Positions 1 to 45,070 are shown, counted from the stretch's first letter. The stretch: DNA of 64,000 bases from Chrysomallon squamiferum (GCA_012295275.1 CM022679.1:5327657-5391656); one strand, 5' to 3'. Notes: generated by a model not told the origin, from the letters alone. Translations and numbers: made by a program.

Positions 1-2513
1 GATTGGAGACCGTTCATTTGGAAAATGCTCGCGATATGCCGAAGTGTGTCGAGCTGCTGTTTACACGATTTCTCTGCTGATATCGAGCGCTGAGACTTCG
101 CTCGAGAGTTCAGCGTCTTCCAGATCGTTTTCTTTTATGGACACTTCTCATGGCGCTCCACGTGGAGATGGTCTCCGTTTCTTAATAGTTTAGTTTGTTA
201 AGTGTATATCTTGTTCTCTGTTCAAACAAAGGAAAGCTACTATAATTAATCTCCAGTGCTTTACTTAGTTATCTGCTGTTGTACTTAGGACCGAGTGTGC
301 AGAGTTCTATGTTTGTTAAAAGACGCCTTTTGGGGTGTATTCTGATTAGGTTTCTTTTACTTAATCAGGATATATATTATTTGTACAATCAGTATGTACA
401 GTTGTCTCTATAATCAAAGCTTTGTATAATTTCTGTCGATTTCTTGTAAAATAATTTGTTAAATCTATGAATTAAGTGTCACAATTATACAAAAAGTTAC
501 ACATCTGATGCCTAGTAAGATGTTCTTAAAAAGTTCATTCCTTTATTAATTCAAGTTATTTATAACGTTGCATCTTCTGAAGCCGTTCCTCTAACAATAT
601 AACTTTAATACTCTCTTTGACTGATTAGTGAAAGGTTCTGGTATTTCCTTTCCGACCCATGGGAGTTATTAAAAAAATTAATATTAATAAAAAATGCAAA
701 ACAAAATTCATACTCAGATTATAAAAGGAGTAGTCGTTTTTGTGACTGCAGCGGGTTTCTTCTCTATTTATCTACATGGTTGTCAACCATAATGCTGAAT
801 TACTATAGTTTACATTATGTTAAATGCATCGTTAAATAAAATATTTATTTAATTCCGAGAAACGTTAATAAAAGATACTTTTTTAATCTTCAGCTGATAC
901 TAGACCATTTTAAATGACTAACCCATTGACGTTTACCGTATTAATATTTATTTAGTATTTTTTATTATTATTATTATTATTATTATTTTTTTTTTTTTTG
1001 ACGAAAAGCTCCGTAGACAAAACAAACATAATTAAGAGAATCGTACAACGTGTAATTCTCATTGTTTGTTCTCCACTCTATCATCTTATTGTCTGTGAGA
1101 CAAAGAACTCGACTGAACCCGAGAGAAACTCCAGTAATTGTCTGCCATTACCAGCAAGATTTAATTTTCCTTTTCCTTTGGTCTGTTGTTAAACAAGGGA
1201 AGCTTACATAAAACGTTCCATCCAAGCCACTATTATCGAACCTCACCTGCTATTACTTAAAAGGCAAAAGTCAAACGTAAATTACCTGAGACTAATTGCT
1301 AAATCAAAACCAATGGCGTTTGTCGATATTAATGTTTTACGTTCGAGACGTGAATTAGAAAACTCACTGAAGAGGTTGAAGATGATTGCGTAGTCTGCAG
1401 GAAGGGAAGGAAGAACAGAATAACAGCCATGTGTTTAACTGAATTATGAGAATATTGGATAACGTTTTATATTGCATGATACATGAAAGGGCATACACTA
1501 CAAAATAATATACTGACACAAAATATAACGGAGATAAAAAAAAAATTTTTAAAAATTGAATGTGAGATGACTAACTGATTTTTCAATCGGTACATTTTCA
1601 AAACACTTTTCCGGGTTTGAAATCAGTGACTTTAGAGGCATGAACTTATAAATTATGAATAATTTAAGACAGCATGTATATATGTCTGTTTGTATAAATA
1701 AGAAAAAATGAAAATAAAAATAAGACCACTCAATGTTAGTTTTAGGTATTTACGGTCCAGTCAGATGCTAAGTTTCTTTTACAACTTTAAAACTCAGATA
1801 TAACTGTTGAACTGTCGTGAATAGGACATCTTCCAGGAGGCAAATACTGGAGAATTAATACAGTACGGCAATACATACCAGACAACCTTTCTATCCACTG
1901 AGCCTCAGCCGTCTCCCAATTTACTAACATTAATTCGAAGCAATGTTTTGAGAGGTTTATATCAGTAACACGTAATTGTCACTTATTTAAAAATTAGCTC
2001 GAGGTGGGTTTTTTCATTATTTATAAAATGGACGTTACTTCACCTCCATTTTGCCATTTGTTAAATGGAGCAGGATATTTCCTCCATCAAAAAGAGAGAA
2101 CCGCAGAACGCTGGCCTGAAACGTCTTTCCGTCTTTAGTTGAAGTGCTTGTCCGCCGCAGGCAGAAAAACCTCGCGAACCCGCGTAATTGGGATCGCTAA
2201 GCATTGAACACGTTTCTTCTCTTTTCACAAGCAGCTTATGATCAATCATCACTGTTTGTTTCCATGTGCTCGTGTGCGCAGCTCAAGCAAATTGCCGAAA
2301 TTAGAAACTTCGTAATCACGACAACCGCATCCTCGACAGCCGATGATGAATTCGAAAGTTCCGCATTTTAAGGTCATCCTATTGAGTTCCACATTTCAGA
2401 TGGATATTAATCATACTCGTTAGGGAGATACGGATATTATCATTTAAATAGCATTCGTTAGATTATCGTTCAAACAGCATTCATTATATTGTCATTTAAG
2501 AAGCGTTCATTAG

Positions 2514-2546
<33 letters not shown>

Positions 2547-3901
2547 AACATTTTCCAAAAGGCTGTTCTTTCCTTGCAGCATTTTATGTCTTCGTTTGAA
2601 AGTGTTTCAAGATATTTTTATTCATGGTTAATTAACAAAGTACTTTATTTGTGTGTGTATATATTGAGGCCAAAAGCTTGTCGAAATTTTAGTTGAAAGA
2701 AAATCGCTGAAATTAATGGTATTTTAAATAAAACTGATGGACATAATAAGTGTTTTCTACCAAGCAGAGAAATGTTTGACAGCTAAATGGTTATTAGATC
2801 AAATTGAATAGATTTTTAACCTTTTAAATGCTTATTTGTATAATATAAACTCATATTGTAAATGGTCTTCTTTAAAAGTTAAAACATTTTTTTTATTTAT
2901 TTATTTGTTTGTTTGTTTGTTTGTTTGTTTGTTTATGTATTTTATTTTACTTATCTACGTATCTGTCTGTCTGTCTGTATTTTATCTGTCTATCTATTTT
3001 ATTTTGTTCTATATTTATTATTTTTTCATTTATTTTAATACAATGTCTTACCAAACGGAAAGGAAACCAAACGGTTAGCAAAGAATCACTTAGGAACAGG
3101 AAAACACATACCACAGTCTTTTATTAAATAGCTAGAATAGGAAAATGCTTCAGTAGCTCTACGTGTACAAGCAAACCGAACCCAGCGAAGGATTATTTGA
3201 AATGTTGTATATACGTAACACTCCATCATGGCTTTCCTGCAGCTCATAAACCAAGCAACACCGAAACAATTTCAAGACATTTGCCTAACTAGAAACTGGA
3301 AACTGTCTCCGCTCAACATTTACATAAATAATTGGTTGTGCAAATCGCAGAACGGACAGAAGCAAATAGTCGTGAACAGGAACAAGACTTTCTCGCCTTC
3401 AGGCTAACTTTTCGTCGAAGAGTTAGACTCAATCAATTACTGTTTGGGTCAGTAGTTCATCGTATTAAGATTCTGTGACGATATGGCGCTACGTATGGAA
3501 ATGAAAGCCGCCTTTCGAGTGTCTCAAAACATGTTGCATTTCTAGATTCTTCAGATTTGCCAAATGAAATCAGTAACGTTGTGTGCTTATCTGCCGCACT
3601 GTTAGGATTATCGTTCTTCAGTAACACACTAACCTCGATATGTCAGGCCTAATTCTGATACCGGTTGTCTCGTTCAAGCCAGACGTTTTCGTGCGACTTT
3701 TTTTTCAAAAAGGATAAGTCGAAAATCATGAGTTGTGTTAAGCATGGCAATACATTATTATCAGCTGATTTTTTTGTCTTTTTTTTGTTGTTGTTGTTTG
3801 GTTGTTTTGTGTTAGCTTTTTGATTTTTTTGTTTTGTTCTAACAGGCTGTTTATCAGTTAAATAATGGATGTAATGGTAATAAAACAGACCAGAAAAACA
3901 A

Positions 3902-3902
3902 G

Positions 3903-3971
<69 letters not shown>

Positions 3972-3978
3972 GAGAGAG
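3902..3978. repeat. GATA/GA microsatellite
   Basis: Five or so GATA units run into a pure GA tract of about 60 bp. Confidence 0.95.
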
Positions 3979-4950
3979 TTACCATGGGAAAAATTATTTA
4001 TTTTATACATCTCCAATCAAAGCTCCGGTAACAGGAGTTGATCTCGGTACAAAACAGTCTAAAGGCCAGTACTTAACCACTGATACTAGTTTCTATATAT
4101 CTTTCTGAGAAAGATTGATTGACTTTTGTTTCGATTTCATTTCGTCTAATCCAATCGTGTGTGCAATTCAGTATCCATTTCAACGTGTCAAGAAGAAATA
4201 AATTTTACGTTTTACAACCGAAAGGCTGACGGAAATCATTCCTTCGTCATTTCAATCGAAGCAGACGGCTAGCAGAAAGCGACAGTATTTCTGAAAAATG
4301 ACACCAAATTAAAGGCTTGAATGCTTACGCCGACTGATCGAGCCAAATTATTGGTAAACATTTGACAGTAAAGAGGCTGCTTCATTCCCAATCAGCCGGC
4401 GTTTGTGTGAAACCCTTCACTGGACATTTGCGAACGTTCCGCCATTACGCTACCCTTCCCGATACCAGTCAAATAAATGTGATAAGCGGAAATAAGCCGA
4501 AATGTTGTTAATTCGCGACTCTAATCAAATATCGCGCTTTCTTCACCTGCTTTCTTTTCAAACGGCGGGGCGATGGTAGGACAATAATTTCGTTAAGAAG
4601 GAGACGAGTCTCACAAATCCGCCATGCTGGACGAACAGATAAGGCAAATTGTATATTGAATTGCACTAAACTTTGGTCATCTATTTTAAACTTGACGGTA
4701 AACTCGAATGTTAAAAAGGCGGCGTGCACCAATCCTGTTTGCTTATCTGTGTTAAATGTCATAACAAGTGACAGGATTTTATTTGAACAGGGACCCGCTG
4801 CGCATTAATCATCTGCGAAATCTAATTGATTTTTCAAAAGCTCGTTTGCTTTTTATTTCCTAAGATTTTGTTTCTCTCTGTCATAATGTCGGTTCTAATT
4901 TCCACTGTTTTTGTGTTGTTCTTGTTTTTTTTTTTTGTTGTTGTTTTTTG

Positions 4951-4988
<38 letters not shown>

Positions 4989-5383
4989 TTTTATGTCATT
5001 TTATTAATTTAGTTTTATTTATTTATATGTGTAATTGTTTGTTTGGTTGTTTGTTTGGTTGGTTGGTTCTTTTTTCTTTATACGTTAGTTTCTTCAGATA
5101 CTTATTTTTAATTAACTGAATTTAATTTTGTGAACACAGGCACGCACACACACACACACACACTCATTTAGTGTATTTGTGTATTCTCGTTACCTCACTT
5201 GCATAAAGCCAAGTTCCTAGGAAACAAACATTTTCTTATCTTTTTTTTTTTAGAAAATATGTGGAATTTCGAATTCTTCCATGCTGCAACGATATTGCGC
5301 TTTCTTTCTCGAGATTACATTTTATTACTTATAAATGTCAGTAGAAAAATCAGTTATCCTTCCCATTAATACATCTCTCTCTC

Positions 5384-5478
<95 letters not shown>
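5384..5478. repeat. CT microsatellite
   Basis: Nearly pure CT dinucleotide run of about 90 bp. It generates spurious Ser-Leu and Arg-Glu reading frames on the two strands. Confidence 0.97.
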
Positions 5479-5481
<3 letters not shown>

Positions 5482-6259
5482 CGTAATTATTTTCTTTCCT
5501 TTTTCTCTGTTTCTGTTCTTTCATAACATATACCCATAAAAATTCAGACAAAATGAAAAAAAAAATATATAAAAATGCAAAATAATAAATCTCAAATCCT
5601 TTATTTTTCAATCAGTCTGTTTCAAATTCTTTGAGAATTCACATATTATATCTCACTCATTGCTCAAATATTGTTTTTAACTGTCATCATTCTTAGAGAT
5701 TTGGCAGATTTCTTATTTTATTATTATTATTTTTTGTTCCTCTTGGCATTCCACGTATAGCCTATCGAACTGCGGGTCTTAAAGCTCTAGGTTATTCTCC
5801 TAAGGCAAACATAACACTATGAATTATTTTTTTCCTTCTATCCTTTGAAAATACTGATCAGATGATAGACTCGCACAATGCAATTTTCTTCTCCCGAAGC
5901 AAACAGTAATCTTCTTTGTCAAAAAAAAAAAAAAAAAAAAAAAAATCATCTATAACAGGGCCAGTGAGAAACATAGCTTAGAAACTGAACATCAAATCTG
6001 TACTTTATTTTTGAAATGAAAATAAGCACAAAAGTATTAATGTTGCTTTTACCACTGTTGTTACTTAAATTATATTACTACTACCGTTACCACAAATACC
6101 ACAAGTACTATTACTGAACGACCACAACGTTCGACAATGCCAGCTACTACTACTACTACACAGTTACATCTGACCTTCTATTAGCATTACTGCTACTAGT
6201 GCTACCGCTACTACTGTTATCACTAGTATTACTAATCCTAGTTCTTGTTCTTCTACTAT

Positions 6260-6313
6260 AATTACACTACCGATACTACTACTATGCTGCTACTACCTCT
6301 ACTACTACTACTT

Positions 6314-6361
<48 letters not shown>

Positions 6362-6362
6362 T
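6260..6362. repeat. CTA trinucleotide repeat
   Basis: Degenerate CTA/CTG triplets from about 6040 become a pure CTA run near 6313-6362. Related ACT/TAG triplet fields recur throughout the window. Confidence 0.9.
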
Positions 6363-7194
6363 ACTGCTAATGCTTCTACAGACACTTCTGTCATTACTTT
6401 GACTTCGTGAATTCCTCCAATAAATTCATGCTATTAAATTTACTTCTAGAAATATAAATGTTTTGTATTTTCCGGATTCACACTGATTTTCATTAAGAAA
6501 AAGAAAGTATATAGAAAAAACAAAAAAATGGAAACAGCTGTTACAACACTAGAATCTATTCTATAAACAACTAATTAATAATAAAATAAAATTTAAATAA
6601 TATTAATAATCATAACGTTAGTTTACCACATATTTTCCTATCATTTTATCATCACGATAAATCTTACAAAGTTATGTGCATTCTTATATCGCTGAAGGAT
6701 TTACGTAGTGAATCTACCACACACCACACCCCTCACGTTAAAACTCGCTGTCGGACTGCGAACTCGACTAATATGTTCTTTCTACATGCTGACAGATGTC
6801 TGTAAATAATTGTTATTGATGACCGTGTAATCACATTTAGCCGCGGTTCCGATTTCTGTAAAGCTGCGTCTTAAACATTTTCAGTGACAGTTATTGGACA
6901 TCAATCTATTTTACTGTGGACAGTAGGAGATGATCACTGCCCTTTTCAAACGTTCTGGATCTTTCCTAGGCCACGTGGTCTTCGTCTACTCTTTTTTGGC
7001 TCTCTTGCTTCTGTGTCCCAGCAGCCAGATTTCGAGCTGGTCAGAGACAAATTATTCAGTTAATTTGTCGTGTATTCATCTCTGTTATTGCTGCTTGTGC
7101 GACAGCATGAATTAATAATGTGTCTGACAGTGATTTGTCTTCACTTAAACGTGTCCGAGGAAGATCTCTGGTCTTTATGGTGATGAAGTAGAGA

Positions 7195-7400
7195 TGTATG
7201 CATGTTAATAGCAATGCATACATGTTAATAGAGATCTATACATCTTTACTGACAAAAATATATGCATGTTAATAGAAGTGTATATATCTTAATAAAAAGG
7301 GAAGCTTAACTGAGATGTATACATGTTAATAGAGATCTATACATCTTTACTGACATAAATATATGCATGTTAATAGTTAATATAGAAGATGTGAGATGTA
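7195..7400. repeat. imperfect tandem repeat of ~101 bp
   Basis: Two copies of a ~65-bp core containing ATGTTAATAGAGATCTATAC followed by CATCTTTACTGACA lie about 101 bp apart (7220 and 7321). The sub-motif ATGCATGTTAATAG recurs inside and around them, so this is a nested minisatellite. Confidence 0.85.
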
Positions 7401-7506
7401 TACATGTTATATGCCTGTTTTGGAGAAAGATAAATTATACTTAAATTTGAGAAAACTTGTATCTTGGACAAACGTAAAATTATATCTCTGTGTATATTTG
7501 TATGTA

Positions 7507-7529
7507 TATATATATATATATATAAATAA

Positions 7530-7578
<49 letters not shown>

Positions 7579-7583
7579 TGTGG
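7507..7583. repeat. TA/TG compound microsatellite
   Basis: TATATA run followed by about 20 TG dinucleotides. Confidence 0.95.
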
Positions 7584-8551
7584 GTGTATATGTGCACAGA
7601 GAGTGAGAATTATATGTTTGTCCTGGAAACGGACGTACGCAGATACCCAAATGTATCTAATCTATGTTTATGTAATCTGATACGCTATCTAGAATAATTC
7701 AGTGGAGGCTTGTACAGAAATAGCTATGTTAAATAGAGCAGAATACATAAGAACTATCAACTTTTGTTTTTTGAACATGAAAATAAACTATTACAGTTTA
7801 TTACAATTGTTTATTATTAAGCTCATGATGACATTTGCACGTAGCATCTTATTTGATCCTCAAACTACGAATACACTGTTATAGACCAACGTCATGCCAC
7901 AGCTACCTTGTGATCTCGCTTCTCAATGCAAACATGTTACCAAGGAGCTGATAGCTGATCACAACACACTATAACGTTTTTAAGAGACGCACAATTAGCT
8001 GAGGCAAGTGATCTTCTAAACGCCGGTTTCCTTAGCAAGATTCTTGTACTCCACTTCACTCACGTCTGAAAAGACGAAAGGCTTGTGGCTTTTGTTTTAG
8101 CCTTCTTTGATCCATGACTGAGTTGTTGGATTTGGTACTAACTCTTCGTAAAACAGGGAATGATTACTAAATATACAGAAACTGTCCAGAGGCTGTTAAG
8201 AATGCACTGTGACTCAGACTTTTATTGTTTCTTAATATGGTGTTAAGAAATTTGTTAAAGAAAACGATTATTTCAATGTTGTTGGTTTTTTTGAAATTCT
8301 TTATGTCTTCTCTCCTTCCACAATTTTTACTATGTCTAGTTATACCTTAGTTATTATTCATATACCTTTCCTCTATACATACATACATAAACCAACAGGC
8401 ACACACACACACACTCATATGCACACACACACATATATACATCATACGTAAAGAAAGCTACATACAACAGTACATATTGCTATGTCGTCGATGAAGTGAT
8501 AAATATTTTATTCACCTAATTGTACGAGACTGTATACTTTATTTGTTTCAG

Positions 8552-29488
<20,937 letters not shown>

Positions 29489-29540
29489 CAAACTGTTCAT
29501 GTTTTTCTTTGTTGACCTGTTGTGAGATTTCAGTGTTTGT

Positions 29541-29546
29541 AATAAA
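29541..29546 (+). terminator. polyadenylation signal of the M13-like gene
   Basis: AATAAA, followed by a second overlapping AATAAT/AATAAA-like run, 53 bases downstream of the TAA. The same 3' UTR sequence is preserved in the inverted copy near 47800. Confidence 0.7.
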
Positions 29547-29729
29547 ATAATAAATTACGAGGAGTTAGTTTTCTCTCATTTGTATTTTTCTTCACAGATA
29601 TACGTTCTTTATATAGATATCTTCAGTGTAGATATACATGTGGGTCGCAGATAGCTTTTGATCATCTAGTGAGCTTACATTTAATTAATATTTCTTTATT
29701 CCTGTATTTCTTTATATTTATATTTCTTA

Positions 29730-29762
29730 AATATTTATTTATTTATTTATCTATTTATGTTT

Positions 29763-29810
<48 letters not shown>

Positions 29811-29830
29811 TTTGTTTATTTATTTATGTT
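29730..29830. repeat. TTTA tetranucleotide repeat
   Basis: About 25 TTTA units with a few substitutions. Confidence 0.95.
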
Positions 29831-30220
29831 AATTTATTCTGTTATGAACTGTTTAATGGTACGAAATAAAAGCTTACATAACAGCAACAGGCGTGCTGAA
29901 TCGAGATTCTTTGATATATATATATATATATTTTTTAATTTTAATTGTGTTCTTTTTCATGGAAGCAAAAAAAGCAAAGACTACAACAATACACACCAAG
30001 AAGAAGAAGAAGAAGAACAATAATAATAATACTAAAGAAAGAAAGAAAGAAACGAATAAAATAAGTAAATAAGTAAATAAATAAAATGAGACAAATAAAG
30101 CACTTCTACTAGTAAAGCTATATGCATATATATATACTACACACATATATGCATCCATGTATGTATGCATATATACATATACCCACATATAAATATGTAC
30201 CTATATATACATATATAAGG

Positions 30221-30535
30221 AAATATTCCTCAATATTTTCCCGTACAGTGAGTCAGAAGTTTCGTATCTTTACTTCTACTAGCTCTATTCTTTTTGATTA
30301 TCATGCGTATCTTCTAGATCAGGTTACATATAAATCAGTAAGCGTTCAGGTATTTCACTCACTGACGTTAAAACACAATCCAGTGCATGTGATGACTTTG
30401 AATACCTATCGCAGACAGTTAAAAGTTGGATTTAAAATTTTACTGTGTAACAATGGACACCGCGACTTGAGTGAATTTATATAATTACATACGTAGAAGA
30501 AACTTATAACATCAGCAAATACAGGTAAGAATTAT
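30221..30535 (+). repeat. direct repeat copy 1, candidate promoter and first exon
   Basis: First copy of a ~280-bp direct repeat, with its partner at 30958-31240. Both begin around GGAAxTATTCCTCAA and TTTCCCGTA and end with AACATCAGCAAATACAG followed by the donor GTAAGAATTATA. In this copy TATATAA lies at 30478-30484 and the potential splice donor follows base 30524. The best-conserved part is this 3' end, which fits a TATA promoter plus a very short non-coding exon for the polyketide synthase downstream. That assignment is inference. Confidence 0.55.
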
Positions 30536-30537
30536 AA

Positions 30538-30577
30538 TACATACATAAATACATACATACATACATACATACATACA

Positions 30578-30606
<29 letters not shown>
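30538..30606. repeat. CATA tetranucleotide repeat
   Basis: About sixteen CATA units. Confidence 0.95.
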
Positions 30607-30611
<5 letters not shown>

Positions 30612-30667
30612 CATACATACCAGTATACAAACATACATACATGCATGCATTCATTCGTACACACATA

Positions 30668-30850
30668 AAAAAAGTTGTCTCGATGGCCGAACGGTACAGT
30701 CGTCCGCCTCTGGGTGTCACACGTTCGAGTCTCGTCAGCGGCATCTGACGGTGTTTGTGAGGTTGGGACTGCACATTTGTCCTCCTTGGCCAGTGCCAGT
30801 ACTGTCTTTGTACAGAGTCTAATCAGACGTACATAAGACAGAGAATATTA
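30668..30850 (+). mobile_element. tRNA-derived SINE
   Basis: Starts with a tRNA-like head: GTCTCGATGGCCGAACGGTA (A-box-like TGGCCGAACGG) and, about 40 bases on, CGTTCGAGTCTC (B-box-like). The head cannot fold as an intact tRNA, and a non-tRNA body follows. The same 20-base head, with one change, occurs on the minus strand at ~34990, so it is dispersed. It sits between the two copies of the 280-bp direct repeat. Confidence 0.7.
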
Positions 30851-30957
30851 AAAATCCTCAACTATATACATGACAAATAAACAAAACAACAAAAAACAAC
30901 ATTAGAGGTTATACTACACGTCTAATTTAGTGTCAAGGAAAAAAGCAGTAAAACAGA

Positions 30958-31240
30958 AGGAAGTATTCCTCAAAAATTTCCCGTAGAGTCAGAAGTTTCG
31001 TATCTTTTCTTCTGCTGCATTAAGTTAAAAGCTCTATTCTGTATGATTAAGACCCGTATCTTCTAGAACAGGATGTATGTAACAACAAGCATTCAGGTAT
31101 TGAATTCAGTGTATTGTTGGCTTTGAATATCTATTGCAAATAGTTAAAAGTTGGGTTTGAAATGTTTCTGTGTAACGAGTGAATTTATATAATTATATAC
31201 GTAGAAGAAACTTAACATCAGCAAATACAGGTAAGAATTA
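30958..31240 (+). repeat. direct repeat copy 2, candidate promoter and first exon
   Basis: Second copy of the repeat at 30221. TATATAA lies at 31186-31192 and the AACATCAGCAAATACAG|GTAAGAATTA donor follows base 31230. Copies differ by indels in the middle, but the last ~60 bases are nearly identical. It is 1.5 kb upstream of the synthase start codon, which itself lies just behind a 3' splice site. Confidence 0.55.
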
Positions 31241-31272
31241 TACAAATATGCATACAATCAAACATACATACA

Positions 31273-31360
<88 letters not shown>

Positions 31361-31361
31361 C
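31273..31361. repeat. ATT trinucleotide repeat
   Basis: About 29 ATT units with one ATTT slip. Confidence 0.96.
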
Positions 31362-32756
31362 AAGCTGTTATTTTGTTTCAGTATCTTTAAATTATTATTT
31401 CGACTAATTTTATATTTGGAATACAGGCATAAGGTTAAATATAGACTTTTAAAAGAAACAAAAATTGTGTTTTCGTATTTATATGTGTATGTATATATTA
31501 TTTTTTATAAATTATAAAGTATTTCTGGCCATAAAGACGAGATTCAAAATGTTATTAGCATTAATTTTTCAAAATGAATGAGTGTGTGTGTGTGTTTGAG
31601 TGTGTGTGTGTGTGTGTGTGTGTATGTTTGTGTGTGTGTGGCTGTGTCTGAATGCATGTGTATGTATATGTTTATGAATGTATATCTGTGTGTCTCTCTG
31701 TGTTTGTGTGTGCGTGTGTGTATGTGGGTGCCCGTGTTAGTGCAGATTGCCGTATTTATATGTGTATAAGTGTGACTTTCATATTAATACCACTACGAGA
31801 AAATTCATAACAAATTAATTAAATTGAAATATGTACTGACTTGTTACTTGCATGAATATATATATTAGAGTGGTTAAGAACCACTCTGTTATAACAGAAG
31901 TAAATGACAGAGACAATTATGAAACACATTCGTGCGTTGATAAAATACATCCTGGCGTTATAAACATGAATTTGGCCAAATGCAATCTTTATATATTTCT
32001 GGGGGCGTCTTATACACAGATAAGTACGGTATGTTCTTTTTTATTTTTTTTTTTTTGGACTGTTCGTGTGGGTGTATGTTTGTGAACCTTGCTTATGGCG
32101 TGTGTCGTATATTTAGAACCCCTATATATTTCGAGCTGGATGGTAAAGATTAGGATATTACTTCTTCCTGGTTTCAAGTCACGTCATTTCTCAGAACTCT
32201 TAGTAAAGCGTATTTATAAAACTGTAATCAGAGATATTTTATTAAACGTGTACATTACTTCAGTTGTATTTTAGTTCAAGGATGTAGTTTGTTCAGCAAT
32301 AATGAACAGACCAATAGATTCACTGGGACACAAATGGATTTTTAATTTTTTTTCAACTTTCATTTTTTTCCAAAAAAGGAATTTCAGTTTATTCGTTTTC
32401 AGTTTCCTGTCTGTGACAATGACGCGCATACCGCGGACACGCTTGGCCTATTCTGTTTAGCATAATCCGTGCTATATATTCCTTTTAAAATGCAAGCGGT
32501 TTTTATATATCATTATCGAGATTTTAAGAAGTTCAAACAAGGGAATATAGTGTTACAGAAGTAAAACAAAATAATGAACAAATTAATTAATTTTATACGT
32601 TATAATTTTCTTTCTTTATTTTTCTTTTCTTTTTCTTCTTCTTGTTTATTACTACTATTACTAAAATAAAATATAGTCCACAACTACTGTTACATTTATC
32701 ATTTTCATCATTATCAAATAATCACAGATGTCATTTATTTATTTATTTATTAGAAA

Positions 32757-43305
<10,549 letters not shown>

Positions 43306-43624
43306 AAAAGAAAACGAAAACAGAAAAAAAAAGAAAGAAAAAGGGTCTACTTTGATGCGATCGAACAGTTTCCATCACTGAATGATTAACACTTCGATTT
43401 CAGACGACAATAATACAAAACGATAATTAAATTTCAGTTCGTGCCAATGTAAGCTGTTATAACATTACAGAAAAATTAGGTAGTAGTCATCATAACTAAA
43501 AATTTCAGCTCTAATTTGCATGAAAAATGTAATTGCGTAGTAGGCCCAATTTGATGCCAGCAAGGTCAAATCATAGCACTCAAGTAAAAAAAAAAAAAAA
43601 AAAGTAAATGAAAAAGAAATCAAT

Positions 43625-43630
43625 AATAAA
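43625..43630 (+). terminator. possible polyadenylation signal of the polyketide synthase
   Basis: AATAAA 320 bases after the TAG stop. AT-rich context makes chance matches common. Confidence 0.35.
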
Positions 43631-44479
43631 AAAATCATTTTATATGTTTTATGTAAAGATTTGGTAATCATTGCAAATTAAAGTATGGTATGTAGTTAGA
43701 GAAAGGTATGTATTTAAATATAACTTTCATAAAATATAATGAATTATTATGAACTGGTATATAGTAATGTAATTTAATTCCTATAAAATGAATGACCAAT
43801 GGAAATTCAACAATTTTTGTTTTATTATTTCATTCCATTTATATGATGTGATAATATATATTTACTTTTTTATTATTGTTTTTGTGGATATTATTAGTAG
43901 TATTAGTATTCATATTAAAACTACTTCTATTACACTGTCGACTATTGTTACGATTATCACCGTCTTTACTATCATTGCTGGATTATCCCATTTTGCATAT
44001 CTATAAATCCTTTCGTGATTTTTTGTAAATATCGTATATACAAATACCCTATGTGTAAAGAATGTTTTTCATATCTTAAAATTGTGCTGATTTTGTTGAA
44101 GCGATATAAGTTTTTCTTTTTCAATCTTTTTTTTTTTTTTTTTTTTTTTTTTTCAGTTATGATACATGTATATATTAAGTGGCTACTTCAGTTTTTTATT
44201 ACTAAATTTTTGTAATCCATGTTGAATTTTTTTAGATGCTTTTGATTTTCAGTTTCTTCAAGAATACTGAATTTCATGTACATACTGTATTAGTGTGGTC
44301 GTTAATCAGTAGTAAATATTTACCGAGTGTTAGTGATTTTTATCCGCATATTCGTAACACTGACAGTTACCTACTTTGATTTTTTTACTCCTAAATATTT
44401 TCTTCAGATTTAGTGATAAATATTTGCACATAACACATTTTCATAACATCTCTACTATGTATTTCAACACAATACATTA

Positions 44480-44720
44480 ATACATCCCACGAATTGAATA
44501 CTGACAATATGTTTTCCTAATGGCAAAATGTTACTTCTTAGTATTGAATATTAACAACACATTATGTTTTCAGTTTCTGTGTACTGAATATTTTCATACA
44601 TTATATTTTCAGTTCGCTGTACGTAGTACTGACACATTATATTTTCCATTTGCAAATATTTTTCTCGCATTACATTTTCAGCATATTAAAAATATATTAT
44701 TGAATATTTTCCGTTCGTAA
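44480..44720. repeat. imperfect ~40-bp tandem repeat
   Basis: ACATTATxTTTTCAG followed by a TACTGAATATTTTCAT-like segment recurs about four or five times with divergence. Confidence 0.5.
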
Positions 44721-44925
44721 TAATAATTTTTCTTCATATCTTTTTTCATACATTACCTTTTTCGTTCCCGACAATGGAATTTTTGAAAAAAAGGGAGAGG
44801 AAGTTCTTAATGTATATATATATAATTATAATCTGACCTTGCTTGCATTAAAATGATGATGTCGCTAGGGATACATGTATGACAGAAAAAAGTAAACAAT
44901 AACATAAGAAAATGTACACCATATA

Positions 44926-44928
<3 letters not shown>

Positions 44929-45002
<74 letters not shown>

Positions 45003-45017
45003 GATTAATAAAAATGA

Positions 45018-45070
<53 letters not shown>
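44929..45070. repeat. GA and ATT microsatellites
   Basis: About 70 bp of GA, a 16-bp gap, then about 17 ATT units. Confidence 0.96.

Larger units (their letters stand above)
1..8551. other. non-coding stretch, no supported gene
   Basis: I see no exon I can support here. The first ~200 bases are less AT-rich and stay open in one frame (2-193), but match no family I recognise. The rest is AT-rich sequence with microsatellites: ATT at 960-985, poly-T at 2516-2543, TTTG/TTTA at 2890-2935, GATA/GA at 3902-3978, ATT at 4960-4990, CT at 5384-5478, poly-A at 5921-5945, CTA at 6260-6362 and TA/TG at 7507-7583. The M13-like gene must have at least one more upstream exon, so part of this stretch is probably its intron. 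Confidence 0.6.
29489..32756. other. spacer between the M13-like gene and the polyketide synthase
   Basis: Holds the M13-like 3' UTR, TTTA, CATA and ATT repeats, the 280-bp direct repeat pair, one SINE and a TG-rich stretch (31580-31720). Apart from the candidate first exons I see no coding sequence. Confidence 0.65.

Noticed and set aside
2-193. Open frame of 64 codons at the window start
   Set aside because: No start, no recognisable motif, no clear splice sites; cannot be told from chance.
1850-1930. Possible tRNA-like SINE head on the minus strand (GAGGCTCAGTGGATAGA), and another near 4030-4110
   Set aside because: Only a weak A box; no convincing B box or tail.
5335-5611. Ser-Leu and Arg-Glu repeat peptides here and at 10164-10440, 11053-11424, 15500-15934, 25142-25766, 33491-34019, 50682-51034
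   Set aside because: Pure translations of CT/GA microsatellites.
6930-7115. 61-codon frame starting MITALFKRSGSFLGHVVFVYS with a hydrophobic core, considered as the M13-like membrane-anchor exon
   Set aside because: No good splice donor in frame, no M13 cysteine pattern, and the joining exon to 8552 is not found; could be chance.
7885-7975. Segment encoding PCDLASQCKHVTKELIADHN, considered as the missing M13 N-terminal Cys exon
   Set aside because: Spacing is Cys-x5-Cys rather than x4, and an in-frame stop precedes any usable donor.
30673-30745. tRNA gene
   Set aside because: A- and B-box-like motifs are present but cloverleaf stems and the acceptor end do not form; fits a SINE head.
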